A DNA stretch of 64,000 nt from Candidatus Anammoxibacter sp. (GTDB taxonomy: Bacteria; Planctomycetota; Brocadiia; Brocadiales; Anammoxibacteraceae): NCBI GenBank assembly GCA_021777105.1, contig JAIQZQ010000069.1:62001-126000 (forward strand). The letters run 5' to 3'. A model generated the notes under the pieces. It saw only the letters and a program-made list of their open reading frames with translations. It did no database searches and was not told where the DNA came from. Below are positions 8,581 through 16,967 of this stretch, in pieces. Made by a program: the position numbers and the translations under genes. The stretch's first letter is position 1. Each line of letters starts with the position of its first letter.

Positions 8581-10267
8581 ACAAAATAAATGTCTTCTTG
8601 TTTCAGATTTTAATATATCTACTTTTGCCGGATATCTTTCAAATAACAACGCTTTGCCGTCTATTTGCGCTGAAGCAGCTCCATTTGGCCAATTGTTTCA
8701 GGTGTTATTAGACGGCTCAATGGATTGTTGGCGACACGATCATGAATATGTTTTAGTTTGGACAAGGCCGGAGAGTGTCTCTCCTTCGTTTGATTTGCTT
8801 TTAAATTATGACAATTCCAAGTATGATAAAATTATTAATGAGGTTGACGCGTTTTCAGATGCGCTCCTTAGCGCAAAAGACAGAGCGCAATTTGTTTTCG
8901 TCCCGTCGTGGGTTACACCTACGTATGTCAGGGGACTCGGCGTTATAGATATGCGGCAAAGATGCGGCATACAAAGCGCCTTGATGCGAATGAATTTAAG
9001 ACTAGCTGAAAATGTTGAAAAATCATCGAATATATATTTATTAAACACAAGCCGTTGGATTGAAATGGTTGGCGCAAATGCTTATAGCCCAAAACTTTGG
9101 TATTTAACCAAAGTCGCTTTTAGCAACGCTGTTTTTTTGCAAGCTGTAAGTGATGTTAAAGCGGCGTGTCGAGCCGTCAAAGGACAATCAAGAAAGATTG
9201 TGATTTTGGATATGGACGATACTATTTGGGGCGGAACTGTAGGGGAAGTAGGTTGGCAAAATGTTGTTCTTGGGGGGCATGATCATGTTGGCGAAGCGTT
9301 TGTAGACTTTCAAAAAGCTCTTAAATCATTGACACAAAGGGGCATTATTCTGGCGATTGTTAGCAAAAATGACGAGAAAAATGTGTTTGAGGTGTTTGAT
9401 AATCATTCAGAGATGATTTTAGAAAAGAAAGACTTTGCCGGATGGAGGATTAACTGGCAAGATAAGGCTAAAAATATTGCTGAATTATTGGAAGAACTGA
9501 GGTTAGGGCCGCAGTCAGCAGTGTTTATTGATAATAGCCCGCATGAAAGAGCTCTTATTAAGAATTCGTTACCGGATGTTTTTGTGCCTGAATGGCCTTT
9601 GGATGTTACTTTATATAAAAGCTCTTTGCTTGCATTGGATTGTTTTGATACAGCTTTTATTAGCAATGAAGACCAAAGTCGTGTTCGGATGTATGCTGAA
9701 GAGAGAGACAGGGAGAGTTTGCGCTTTGAAATACCGTCAATTGAAGAGTGGTTAAAAAAGCTAAATATTCGGGTTTTAGCTTCTGATCTTAACGATGATA
9801 ATTTGCAGAGGGCAGCGCAACTTCTTAATAAAACAAACCAGATGAACCTGCGCACACGGCGTATGAGCGAAAAAGAATTAAAAATGTGGGCGGATAATGA
9901 GAATAACTTTTTTTGGGTTTTTAGGGTAATGGATCAATTTGGAGATTCCGGTATTTCCGGCTTGGCTGGGCTCAAGATAGAACGCGATCAAGCTATTGTT
10001 ACTGATTACGTATTGAGTTGTCGTGTTTTGGGGCGACACGTGGAAAACGCTATAGCGTTTTTCATTTGCGATTACGCTCAAAAACTAAAGCTTCGTAAGA
10101 TTATTGCGGAATACGCTGAGACAGAAAAAAATAAACCGTGCTTAGATTTCTTTAAAAAATCCGGATTGGAATATGAAGAGAGTAAACCTAGCTCTTTTTT
10201 TTGGAACACAAACCGGGCATTTTTACCTCCTGAGCACATTGAGCTTGTTTATAATACTGTTAATTAA
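8561..10267 (+). CDS. FkbH-like HAD-IIIC protein (glyceryl-ACP forming type)
   Basis: The 568-residue protein has the full FkbH architecture. An N-terminal SGNH-like region of about 200 residues is followed by a HAD-IIIC domain with motif LDMDDTIWGG near residue 217 (family usual form LDLDNTLWGG) and VSKNDE and FIDNSPHERA as later HAD motifs. A C-terminal acetyltransferase-like region covers about 420-560 (GISGLAGL, LGRHVENAI). Studied relatives dephosphorylate 1,3-bisphosphoglycerate and transfer the glyceryl group to an acyl carrier protein. The ATG overlaps the carrier-protein gene, matching that role. The conserved N of DxDNT is D here, which is also seen in ordinary HAD enzymes. Function in glycan acylation is inferred. 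Confidence 0.87.
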   Translation: MQLTPNKQNKCLLVSDFNISTFAGYLSNNNALPSICAEAAPFGQLFQVLLDGSMDCWRHDHEYVLVWTRPESVSPSFDLLLNYDNSKYDKIINEVDAFSDALLSAKDRAQFVFVPSWVTPTYVRGLGVIDMRQRCGIQSALMRMNLRLAENVEKSSNIYLLNTSRWIEMVGANAYSPKLWYLTKVAFSNAVFLQAVSDVKAACRAVKGQSRKIVILDMDDTIWGGTVGEVGWQNVVLGGHDHVGEAFVDFQKALKSLTQRGIILAIVSKNDEKNVFEVFDNHSEMILEKKDFAGWRINWQDKAKNIAELLEELRLGPQSAVFIDNSPHERALIKNSLPDVFVPEWPLDVTLYKSSLLALDCFDTAFISNEDQSRVRMYAEERDRESLRFEIPSIEEWLKKLNIRVLASDLNDDNLQRAAQLLNKTNQMNLRTRRMSEKELKMWADNENNFFWVFRVMDQFGDSGISGLAGLKIERDQAIVTDYVLSCRVLGRHVENAIAFFICDYAQKLKLRKIIAEYAETEKNKPCLDFFKKSGLEYEESKPSSFFWNTNRAFLPPEHIELVYNTVN

Positions 10268-10388
10268 ATAAATGAAAAATTACCGGCCTTTGTTAATCCA
10301 TGAAAAAGAAAATTTTAACGCCTGTATGCGTAAAATATTATTCGAAATAATAGACTAATAGGCAAGCGGAACAACGGTTCTTAAATTA

Positions 10389-12053
10389 ATGAAAAATTAT
10401 TCTATAGAGTTTAAACTAGACTATAACTTGTGTCGTCGGTTTGCTGATATAACGGGCGACCATAATTCCCAACATATTAATCTTTTGTTTGGGCGTAGGT
10501 CTCCATACCGCAGAAACATTGCGCATGGAATGTTGCCTTTGTCTTTTATTGGTTTTTGCGACATATTTCATTCAAAGAAAAGAGATTGTTTTTTAGAAGA
10601 AATCTCCGCCTCTTTTTTTAAACCTGCTTTCTTTGATGAGACGTTACAATTAAAAGTATTTAAGGATTTAACCGTTTCTGTGCCGGGGCGTGACCGGTAT
10701 GAGTACACTGTTATTAATTTTGATAATTTTAGCGAATTAACAAGAGGGTATTTTACGGTAGTTTCCACTAAAAGGCCTAATGATAAACGTTGTATAAATA
10801 GGGCGAATATGAAGAGTTGGTTACGCAATAAGCTTACTGAAAAAACTAAGACATTTGAACAGGTCTCAGAGGGGGAAAAGGCTGAGTTTAATTTTGCTAT
10901 ATATAAAGAAGCAATGCGCTTATTTTATTCTGAATTACAAAAGGCTATAATCGGCAAATCTTTAAAAGACGTTAAAATGTTAAAATTTAAAAATTTAGCT
11001 GAATTAGGATGCGTATTAATGTTTTCGCCGTTTGTAGGCATGTGCGTGCCTGGAAAGCTTGCGACATTTACAAGTTTCAGAAATAAATTTAATCAACCTA
11101 TAGGTCTGGACGAAGATTGCGCATTGAATGGACATGTCGCGTTAAAATCCAGATCGACCGGATTATTAGTTGAAAAAGTATCAATCTTTAACAAAGAGAA
11201 GAATAGAGAGCTTTTTTCTGAAGGCGAGATTAAAGTTAAGGTAAATAGACCTCCTATAGAAATGCCGAGTATAAAAGAAATAAAAAGAAATATGGCGGAT
11301 TTAGGCATTAAAGATAAGGTTGTTTTAATTACCGGGGCTAGCCGCGGCATTGGCGAAACAAGCGCAAAGTTAATGGCCGTATATGGGGCAAAAGTTGTTG
11401 TTAATTACTTTAAAGGAAGCAACGACGCAAAAAGGATTGTTAAAGAAATTACTGAGGAAGGCGGCTACGCTATGTCAGTCCAAGCTGATATCGCTGATAA
11501 GGAACAAGTAAAAAGCATGGTTGCAAAAGTTTGCTCTAAATTTGGAACGATTAATATTTTAGTTAATAACGCTGTTTTAGACGCGGGCCCCGTAGATTTT
11601 TTATCTCTCTCATGGGATGACGTGCAGAGTAGCATTGATGTGTCTGTTAAAGGTTCTTTTAATTGCGCGAAAGAGATCATACCTTTAATGCTGGAAAATG
11701 GTTTTGGTAAAATCATTAATATGTCGACGGTATCCATTGAAGCTCCCAAGCCTAAGGAGACAAAATATGTTATTTCTAAAAGCGGAATGCTTGGTTTTAC
11801 AAGGAGTTTGGCTGTTGAGTATGCCGCAAAGAACATATATGTAAATATGGTGGAGCCAAGCTTTGTTGAGACAGACTTGACCGCGTATGTTTCTGGAATG
11901 ATAGCTAAAGGCATTGCTGCCGACACGCCTATGGGAAGGAACGCCTCTCCAATGGACGTTGCGAAAGCTATTCTTTATCTATCTTCTTCTTTATCGACGT
12001 TTACAACGGGGCAAAAAATAATGGTTACGGGCGGCAATCTTCCTTTTTTGTAG
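10389..12053 (+). CDS. MaoC-like / hot-dog / FabG-like SDR fusion protein
   Basis: Three parts are visible in 554 residues. Residues 1-130 form a MaoC hot-dog domain with hydratase motif ADITGDHNSQH (Asp24, His29) and IAHGML. Residues about 150-295 look like a second, degenerate hot-dog domain (VGMCVPGKLATFTSFRNKF). Residues 310-554 are a complete FabG-type short-chain reductase with TGASRGIG near 316, NNAV in place of NNAG, a catalytic Ser near 446 and YVISK at 460-464. This joins a hydroxyacyl hydratase/dehydratase with a 3-oxoacyl reductase, both of which normally act on acyl-ACP or acyl-CoA. It follows the ACP and FkbH genes by 121 bases, so ACP-bound short acyl groups are likely substrates (inference). 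The fusion order is unusual. Confidence 0.83.
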   Translation: MKNYSIEFKLDYNLCRRFADITGDHNSQHINLLFGRRSPYRRNIAHGMLPLSFIGFCDIFHSKKRDCFLEEISASFFKPAFFDETLQLKVFKDLTVSVPGRDRYEYTVINFDNFSELTRGYFTVVSTKRPNDKRCINRANMKSWLRNKLTEKTKTFEQVSEGEKAEFNFAIYKEAMRLFYSELQKAIIGKSLKDVKMLKFKNLAELGCVLMFSPFVGMCVPGKLATFTSFRNKFNQPIGLDEDCALNGHVALKSRSTGLLVEKVSIFNKEKNRELFSEGEIKVKVNRPPIEMPSIKEIKRNMADLGIKDKVVLITGASRGIGETSAKLMAVYGAKVVVNYFKGSNDAKRIVKEITEEGGYAMSVQADIADKEQVKSMVAKVCSKFGTINILVNNAVLDAGPVDFLSLSWDDVQSSIDVSVKGSFNCAKEIIPLMLENGFGKIINMSTVSIEAPKPKETKYVISKSGMLGFTRSLAVEYAAKNIYVNMVEPSFVETDLTAYVSGMIAKGIAADTPMGRNASPMDVAKAILYLSSSLSTFTTGQKIMVTGGNLPFL

Positions 12054-12082
12054 TTTTTATGCGATATGCTTTTTAGATACCT

Positions 12083-12790
12083 GTGAAGAATTTAAAAGAT
12101 AATCACTGCCATACGGAAAAACAAAATGGGGTTGTTCATTTTTGGCCGGATGACCAACCTGCCATGAACGCTCTTGTTAAATTGCATAAACAACTGCTTC
12201 CAGAAAGTTATATTCCCAAGTTAGGCCTGAAATTTATAAAAGATTTTTATTATTCAAAACTAACGGCCGATGGATTGATTCACGGAGATCTCTATTGTTA
12301 TGACGGGAAATTTGTTGGATTTATATTCTACACAAAATACCCAAAAACGTTTATGAACGAAGGGATTAAAAAACATTTTTTACATCTGTTTTTTTTAATA
12401 GTTTATAGCGTTTTATTACAGCCTGGTTTACTAAAAATCTGTTTTTCTGTTATATTAGAGAGTTTTAAACGGAAGTCTGACGGCCAAAACGAAGGTTCGG
12501 CGCTGGAGGAGGGCGAGATTCTGTCATTTGGTGTGTTGGATGAATACGGTTTTGTAGAAGATAAAGAAACAGGTTTGAGGATATCGCATCTTTTGTTTAA
12601 AAAAGCGGTAAATTTTTTTAAAAGCAACGCTTGTTCCAGGTTTAATTTGGCTGTAATAAAACAAAATAGAAAAGCGAGGCTTTTTTACCAGGCGTGCGGA
12701 GGTAAAATCGTTGATTCCGGATATACATCCGGCTCTAGCCATAGGCTTATTTTTGATGTTGAAGAAGTAAGCAAACTTTTTTCAAAATAA
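12083..12790 (+). CDS. GNAT family acyltransferase
   Basis: The 235-residue protein starts at GTG 12083. The C-terminal half carries the GNAT core: a beta strand (ILSFGVLDEYG), the acyl-donor helix region (GLRISHLLFKKAV) and the late LAVIKQNRKARLFYQACGG signature, where N-x-x-A-x-x-F-Y-x-x-x-G is the usual ending of the fold. A hydrophobic insert (HLFFLIVYSVLLQPGLLKICF, about residues 94-114) may anchor it to the membrane. Members transfer acyl groups from acyl-CoA or acyl-ACP to amines. Downstream of an ACP/FkbH pair it is the natural candidate to put the acyl unit on an amino sugar; that is inference. Confidence 0.78.
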   Translation: MKNLKDNHCHTEKQNGVVHFWPDDQPAMNALVKLHKQLLPESYIPKLGLKFIKDFYYSKLTADGLIHGDLYCYDGKFVGFIFYTKYPKTFMNEGIKKHFLHLFFLIVYSVLLQPGLLKICFSVILESFKRKSDGQNEGSALEEGEILSFGVLDEYGFVEDKETGLRISHLLFKKAVNFFKSNACSRFNLAVIKQNRKARLFYQACGGKIVDSGYTSGSSHRLIFDVEEVSKLFSK

Positions 12791-12889
12791 ATTAATTAAC
12801 AAAACAGGGATATGTCTATAAGTTAATTTGTCTAATTGGTTTAATAAGGCATGCTTTTAGTTTGCGCATTTTTACAATAATTTAAGACT

Positions 12890-13681
12890 ATGGATAGATT
12901 TAAAAATAAAAAATTTGTTGGAAATAGCGAGATAATAGACGCGCATATACATGTTGGACAATGGGAGTATAAATATTATTCTTCCTTAAATTCTAATGTT
13001 TCCGCTATTAACGACCTTCTGGATGATTGCAATATAGGCGGTGCTGTTTTAATGCCAACTGATATGCGAAACAATTTGGAACTCCTTGAAGATATTAGGA
13101 TAAACGGCAATAAGTCTTACTTTTATTTTGCGTGGATGGATCCGAGAGACAAAACCAGCATTAAATTTTTAAATGAGAACGCTGGAAGGATAGATGGTTT
13201 AAAATTTCATTCGGGCATAGATCAAGTAGAGGGCGGAGTTATGCAGGACATTTATCAACCATATCTTGAATTTGCTGAAGAGAATGAGAAACCTGTAATT
13301 GTTCATTGTGGTAGGTGGCAAGAGATGTCTAGTTATCGATTTGGATTAGATGCCGCTGAGAAATATCCGACGGTTCGGTTTATTTTAGCGCATTTAGGAG
13401 GCGATTTTGAAGGCCTGAAAATTGAAGCCCCATTAGAGCTTAAAGAAAGGTTGCTGAAAAACGTTTGGTTTGATATTTCAGCCACCAGAGAGTTTTGGAC
13501 TATAAAGATGGCGGTTGATCAAATTGGGGCTGAAAAGTTAATCTTTGGAAGTGATTTCCCTGTTATGCATCCTTTAATGAGTTTAGAATCTGTTAATGTC
13601 CTAAATTTAACCGATGACGATCTAGAGAGAATTTTTTACAAAAACTTAAAGGATTGTATATGCGGCGAAAATTTCAAATAA
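12890..13681 (+). CDS. Amidohydrolase-family metal-dependent hydrolase (amidohydrolase_2 type)
   Basis: TIM-barrel hydrolase of 263 residues with the N-terminal metal motif DAHIH (His19, His21). Later barrel ligands follow: VHCG near 138, LAHLGG near 166 and the C-terminal GSDFP near 221. This set matches the amidohydrolase_2 / TatD-like group, whose members hydrolyse or decarboxylate small carboxylates and amides. No signal peptide is present, so it is cytoplasmic. Its place in the acyl module suggests a role in making or editing the acyl substituent, but nothing in the sequence identifies the substrate. Confidence 0.8.
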   Translation: MDRFKNKKFVGNSEIIDAHIHVGQWEYKYYSSLNSNVSAINDLLDDCNIGGAVLMPTDMRNNLELLEDIRINGNKSYFYFAWMDPRDKTSIKFLNENAGRIDGLKFHSGIDQVEGGVMQDIYQPYLEFAEENEKPVIVHCGRWQEMSSYRFGLDAAEKYPTVRFILAHLGGDFEGLKIEAPLELKERLLKNVWFDISATREFWTIKMAVDQIGAEKLIFGSDFPVMHPLMSLESVNVLNLTDDDLERIFYKNLKDCICGENFK

Positions 13682-13693
13682 TTCTGCGCAATA

Positions 13694-13701
13694 AAAGGGA
13701 G
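13694..13701 (+). promoter_or_regulatory. Shine-Dalgarno site fixing a TTG start
   Basis: AAAGGGAG lies seven bases before the TTG at 13709, with no in-frame ATG nearby. The catalytic HAD motif begins only 12 residues into the protein, so a later start would destroy it. This supports TTG as the real start of the small HAD gene. Confidence 0.55.
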
Positions 13702-13708
13702 TTTTTTT

Positions 13709-14242
13709 TTGACTGAAAAGGGCGTAATAAGATTAGTAACTTTTGATTTAGACGAAACATTGTGGACCATGCATGGAAAAGGTCATGCGTCGCTTTTGGT
13801 TCCGCCATACACTAAACTAAGAGATGATGAGCTGGTTGACGCGGAAAAGAAAAGGTTGACCCTTCATAAAGACGCGTTTAAAATTATTGACGCGTTAAAC
13901 AAAAAAAAGATATTAATGTCAGCTATAAGCGCAAATGATAAAGATAAGGTTTTGTTGGCCTTGGAGCATTTTGATTTAAAAAAACAATTTCACTTTCCTC
14001 AAATTGATTGGGAAGACAAAGATCGTGGCACATGCAATAAGGCTGCTTTGCTAAATAAACTATTGAGCCTTTTAAAGGTTAAAATGGGAAAGGATTTTAA
14101 ATACAGCGAAATATTGTTTGTAGACGATCGTATTTCAAATATTGATAGGGTAAGGGCGTTGGGAGTAAACTGTCTCCATTTTACCAGCTTTAATAATTCG
14201 TTATTCGATGTCTTTAAATTTTTTGGCTCTAAAGAAGAATGA
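13709..14242 (+). CDS. Small HAD-superfamily phosphatase (MDP-1 / HAD-IIIC-like)
   Basis: The 177-residue protein has the nucleophile motif TFDLDETLW (Asp13, Asp15, Thr17). Motif II is ISANDKD and the acidic motif IV is FVDDR near residue 139, without a large cap domain. Size and DLDETLW motif fit the magnesium-dependent phosphatase-1 / HAD-IIIC group, the same subgroup as the HAD domain of the FkbH-like protein in this module. It starts with TTG and shares the ATGA overlap with the ATP-grasp gene, so the two are translationally coupled. It may remove phosphate from a small sugar or acyl phosphate; the substrate is unknown. Confidence 0.78.
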   Translation: MTEKGVIRLVTFDLDETLWTMHGKGHASLLVPPYTKLRDDELVDAEKKRLTLHKDAFKIIDALNKKKILMSAISANDKDKVLLALEHFDLKKQFHFPQIDWEDKDRGTCNKAALLNKLLSLLKVKMGKDFKYSEILFVDDRISNIDRVRALGVNCLHFTSFNNSLFDVFKFFGSKEE

Positions 14243-15198
14243 ATGTTTTAGTTACCAGCGCCGGCGCTGCTCCTGGATATAGCCTGATTAACGGATTATC
14301 CTGCGAGAAGGGCTTAGATATAAACGTAATTGCAACTGACAGGGATAAATATGCTCCCGGACTTTATATGGCTGATAAATATTTCATTTTGCCTGAAATA
14401 AATTCGCCTTCGTATTTAACTGAAATATTAAAACTGTGCAAAACGGAAAAAATAGACGCTGTTTTTCCTATTCTTGAAGAGGAGTTGCCTCTATTTGCCA
14501 ATAATAAGGAAAAATTTGACAAGTTAAATTTAAAAGTCTTTGTAAATAATAATGAACTGTTGGCTACATGTTTTGATAAGGAATTGTTGGCAAAGTTTTG
14601 CATGGACAATTCAATTTTAATACCGATCACTTATAACCTGAAAAACATTATTGAACGTATTGATGATATTTCGTTTCCGGTTTTGTGCAAGAAAAAAGCG
14701 GGCAGGAGAGAAAAAGATCCGATGTTTATAAAAAATAAAAATGATTTGCTCTCTTTTGTTGAAACTAATGTGGATAAAAATATATTTTTTCAGGAATTTA
14801 TTTCCGGCGATGAATACACTGTGGAAATGATATTGACATCAGATGGCGCAATACTACAATGCATTCCTCGAAAGCGCATTGCCACCAAGGCGGGAGTATG
14901 CACTAAAGCCCTTTTTATTAAAGATCGGGAGATAATAAATCTCTCTGAAGATATTGCTAAAAAATTAATGGCGGTGTCGCCTCTTAATTTGCAATTTATA
15001 AGAAATTGCAACGATCTATTTTTAATTGATGTAAATCCAAAATTTCCAGGAGGTGGCGGTTTAACTATTACGAATGGTGTAAACGTCCCTGTTTTATTAT
15101 TAAAGAAAGCTTTTAACATGCCTATTGATAATAGCGAATTTTATTTTGATGATAATTCCGTAGTTATTAGATACTGGGAGAATATTAAGGTCGTCTAA
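14239..15198 (+). CDS. ATP-grasp family ligase (carbamoyl-phosphate-synthase-like)
   Basis: The 319-residue protein has an N-terminal Rossmann-like part (MNVLVTSAGAAPGYSLI) and a central ATP-grasp fold. Visible elements are a lysine-containing beta strand (PVLCKKKAGR), the EFISGDEYTVE strand and the metal-binding end LIDVNPKFPGGGG near residues 262-274. Its overall plan is that of the PylC/CarB-like ligases often found in glycan and natural-product clusters, which join a carboxylate to an amine through an acyl phosphate. It overlaps the HAD gene by four bases and lies one base before a GT2 gene. It could attach an amino acid or acyl group to a sugar (inference). Confidence 0.83.
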   Translation: MNVLVTSAGAAPGYSLINGLSCEKGLDINVIATDRDKYAPGLYMADKYFILPEINSPSYLTEILKLCKTEKIDAVFPILEEELPLFANNKEKFDKLNLKVFVNNNELLATCFDKELLAKFCMDNSILIPITYNLKNIIERIDDISFPVLCKKKAGRREKDPMFIKNKNDLLSFVETNVDKNIFFQEFISGDEYTVEMILTSDGAILQCIPRKRIATKAGVCTKALFIKDREIINLSEDIAKKLMAVSPLNLQFIRNCNDLFLIDVNPKFPGGGGLTITNGVNVPVLLLKKAFNMPIDNSEFYFDDNSVVIRYWENIKVV

Positions 15199-15199
15199 T

Positions 15200-15937
15200 A
15201 TGATTTATATACTTTTACCATCCTATAATGAAGAGGAAAATGTTGCGCCGCAACTTAATAATATACTTGATATTCTCAAGGATAAAGAATTTAAAATTGT
15301 TATTGTTGACGATGGAAGTCGCGACAATACTATTAAAGAGATTGATAAATTTAAAGACAGAATGCGAATAGAGGTTGTTGAGCACAAGACAAACAAAGGG
15401 GTTGGAATCGCTTTTAAAACGGGCTTTGACAAACTTCGCAATGAGCTTAATGATGATGACATTGTTATAACCATGGACTTTGATAACACGCAACACATTA
15501 ATACTATTAATTTAATGCTAAACAAAGTTAGAGAGGGGTATGAAGTTGTCAACGGGTCGGTCTTTACTATGGGGGGGATGTTAATTGGCGTTGCTTTTAT
15601 TAGATATTTTCTGGCTTTTGTTTGTAATTTTTTATACAGAATTATATTTCATATAAAGGGCATTCACGATTATACAGGATTTTTTAGGGCGCATAAAGGG
15701 AGCGCATTAAAAGCGTTATATGATAAATTTGGCGATAACATGATAGAGTCAAAAGGGTTTACGGTGATGGCCGAGTTAATGATTAAGTATAGATTAATAC
15801 CATTGTTTGTAACCGAAGTTCCTATGATAGTCAAATATCATTGTAAAAAAGGCGAGAGTAAAATGAAGATTATTCCCACTATAAAAGAACACATAAAATT
15901 AATCTCTAAATTTATATTTAAAAGGGGCATATTTTAA
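15200..15937 (+). CDS. GT2 family glycosyltransferase, DPM-synthase-like
   Basis: GT-A fold enzyme of 245 residues that opens with the family hallmark LPSYNEEENV. It continues with VDDGSRDN and a metal/donor motif MDFDNTQH near residue 94 (DxD form). One hydrophobic segment around residues 130-150 may associate with the membrane. This short GT2 type resembles dolichyl/undecaprenyl-phosphate sugar synthases, which make the lipid-linked donor for GT39-type enzymes; several of those lie nearby. It starts one base after the ATP-grasp stop, so it belongs to that transcription unit. Confidence 0.88.
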   Translation: MIYILLPSYNEEENVAPQLNNILDILKDKEFKIVIVDDGSRDNTIKEIDKFKDRMRIEVVEHKTNKGVGIAFKTGFDKLRNELNDDDIVITMDFDNTQHINTINLMLNKVREGYEVVNGSVFTMGGMLIGVAFIRYFLAFVCNFLYRIIFHIKGIHDYTGFFRAHKGSALKALYDKFGDNMIESKGFTVMAELMIKYRLIPLFVTEVPMIVKYHCKKGESKMKIIPTIKEHIKLISKFIFKRGIF

Positions 15938-15984
15938 TACACTTTTATATTTGTAATTTGCAAGATTGATATTAAGTTTAAATA

Positions 15985-16923
15985 ATGAAAAGAAAACGGA
16001 CTATAAATTTCCATATTGACACTGATTCTCCTAAAAGTTTAATGAGGTTTTGGGGGATAAAAAAGCCGAATTACACAATCGGAGATTTAGCTGAATTTTA
16101 TGAAATTGCCATAAAACGCGCTCTTGAGCTGTTTAAAAAAAGAGGAATTCATGTCACCTTTTTTTGCATTGGCGAAGAGATGGAAAAATGTAATTCTGTC
16201 CGCGATGTTTTTAAGGCTGCGTTTGACGCTGGGCATGAACTAGCAAACCATACCTATTCCCATCCGGATGGCCTTTCTGGAATGGATAAGAAAACTATAT
16301 TTTCGGAGATAGAAAGATGCTCAGAGATAATTTATGATATAACAGGTTCTAAACCCGCAGGATTTCGTTCTCCTGGTTATGATATAAATAATTGCATTAT
16401 ACGTATGCTTAACGATATGGGGTTTAAATATGATTCGTCCGGATTCTGGTCGGCATTAAGCGTTTTATTCAGATTATATCACAAGTTTGGCGTCTCTGAT
16501 AAAGATGTTCCGTTTGGATTTGGCGAAAGTTCATGGCGGTTGCCTGGCGCTCCTTATTATCCATCAAAAGATGATTGGCAAAATAACGCCGGCAATGGGG
16601 GGATAGTTGAGCTTCCGGTTGCCAGAACGCAATATATGCAATTGCCTTTTTATAGCAATTTTCATATTTTTGCGCCAAAAATTTACCGCGATATAGCAAT
16701 TAATTTAATGAAAAGAGACCATGTAATTTACCTTATGCATTTGATAGAATTTGTGGATTTAGATGATAATATACCTGATGAATTGAAAGTGCATCCAAAT
16801 TTAAAAATAAGCGTTGAAAAAAAATTGCGCATACTAGACGATATTATAGCAAGAATAACATGCAAATATGATTGTGTAAGGACGGATTCATTTGTCCAAA
16901 CTTTTGCGGCGAGAAACAATTAA
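15985..16923 (+). CDS. Polysaccharide deacetylase (NodB-homology domain)
   Basis: The 312-residue protein has the NodB motifs in order: the catalytic-base region HIDTDS (Asp12, Asp14), the zinc-ligand motif NHTYSH near residues 87-92 (HxxxH), and GFRSPGYD, the arginine-containing motif 3. The late segment YLMHLIEF supplies the C-terminal His motif. Members remove N- or O-acetyl groups from amino sugars. No signal peptide is seen, so it probably acts in the cytoplasm on a nucleotide- or lipid-linked sugar, as in other polysaccharide loci. It could prepare a free amine for the acyl module upstream (inference). Confidence 0.87.
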   Translation: MKRKRTINFHIDTDSPKSLMRFWGIKKPNYTIGDLAEFYEIAIKRALELFKKRGIHVTFFCIGEEMEKCNSVRDVFKAAFDAGHELANHTYSHPDGLSGMDKKTIFSEIERCSEIIYDITGSKPAGFRSPGYDINNCIIRMLNDMGFKYDSSGFWSALSVLFRLYHKFGVSDKDVPFGFGESSWRLPGAPYYPSKDDWQNNAGNGGIVELPVARTQYMQLPFYSNFHIFAPKIYRDIAINLMKRDHVIYLMHLIEFVDLDDNIPDELKVHPNLKISVEKKLRILDDIIARITCKYDCVRTDSFVQTFAARNN

Positions 16924-16967
16924 TATTGTTTTCATACCCAAATTTCCAAAGGTAAAATAAAAAAATT

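Noticed and set aside
9403..9855. Minus-strand open frame of 150 codons
   Set aside because: It lies opposite the well-conserved FkbH catalytic core, shows no ribosome site or family motif, and reads like antisense translation of that gene.
11465..11926. Minus-strand open frame of 153 codons opposite the SDR domain
   Set aside because: The + strand carries intact Rossmann and Ser-Tyr-Lys motifs; the antisense frame has no recognisable domain.
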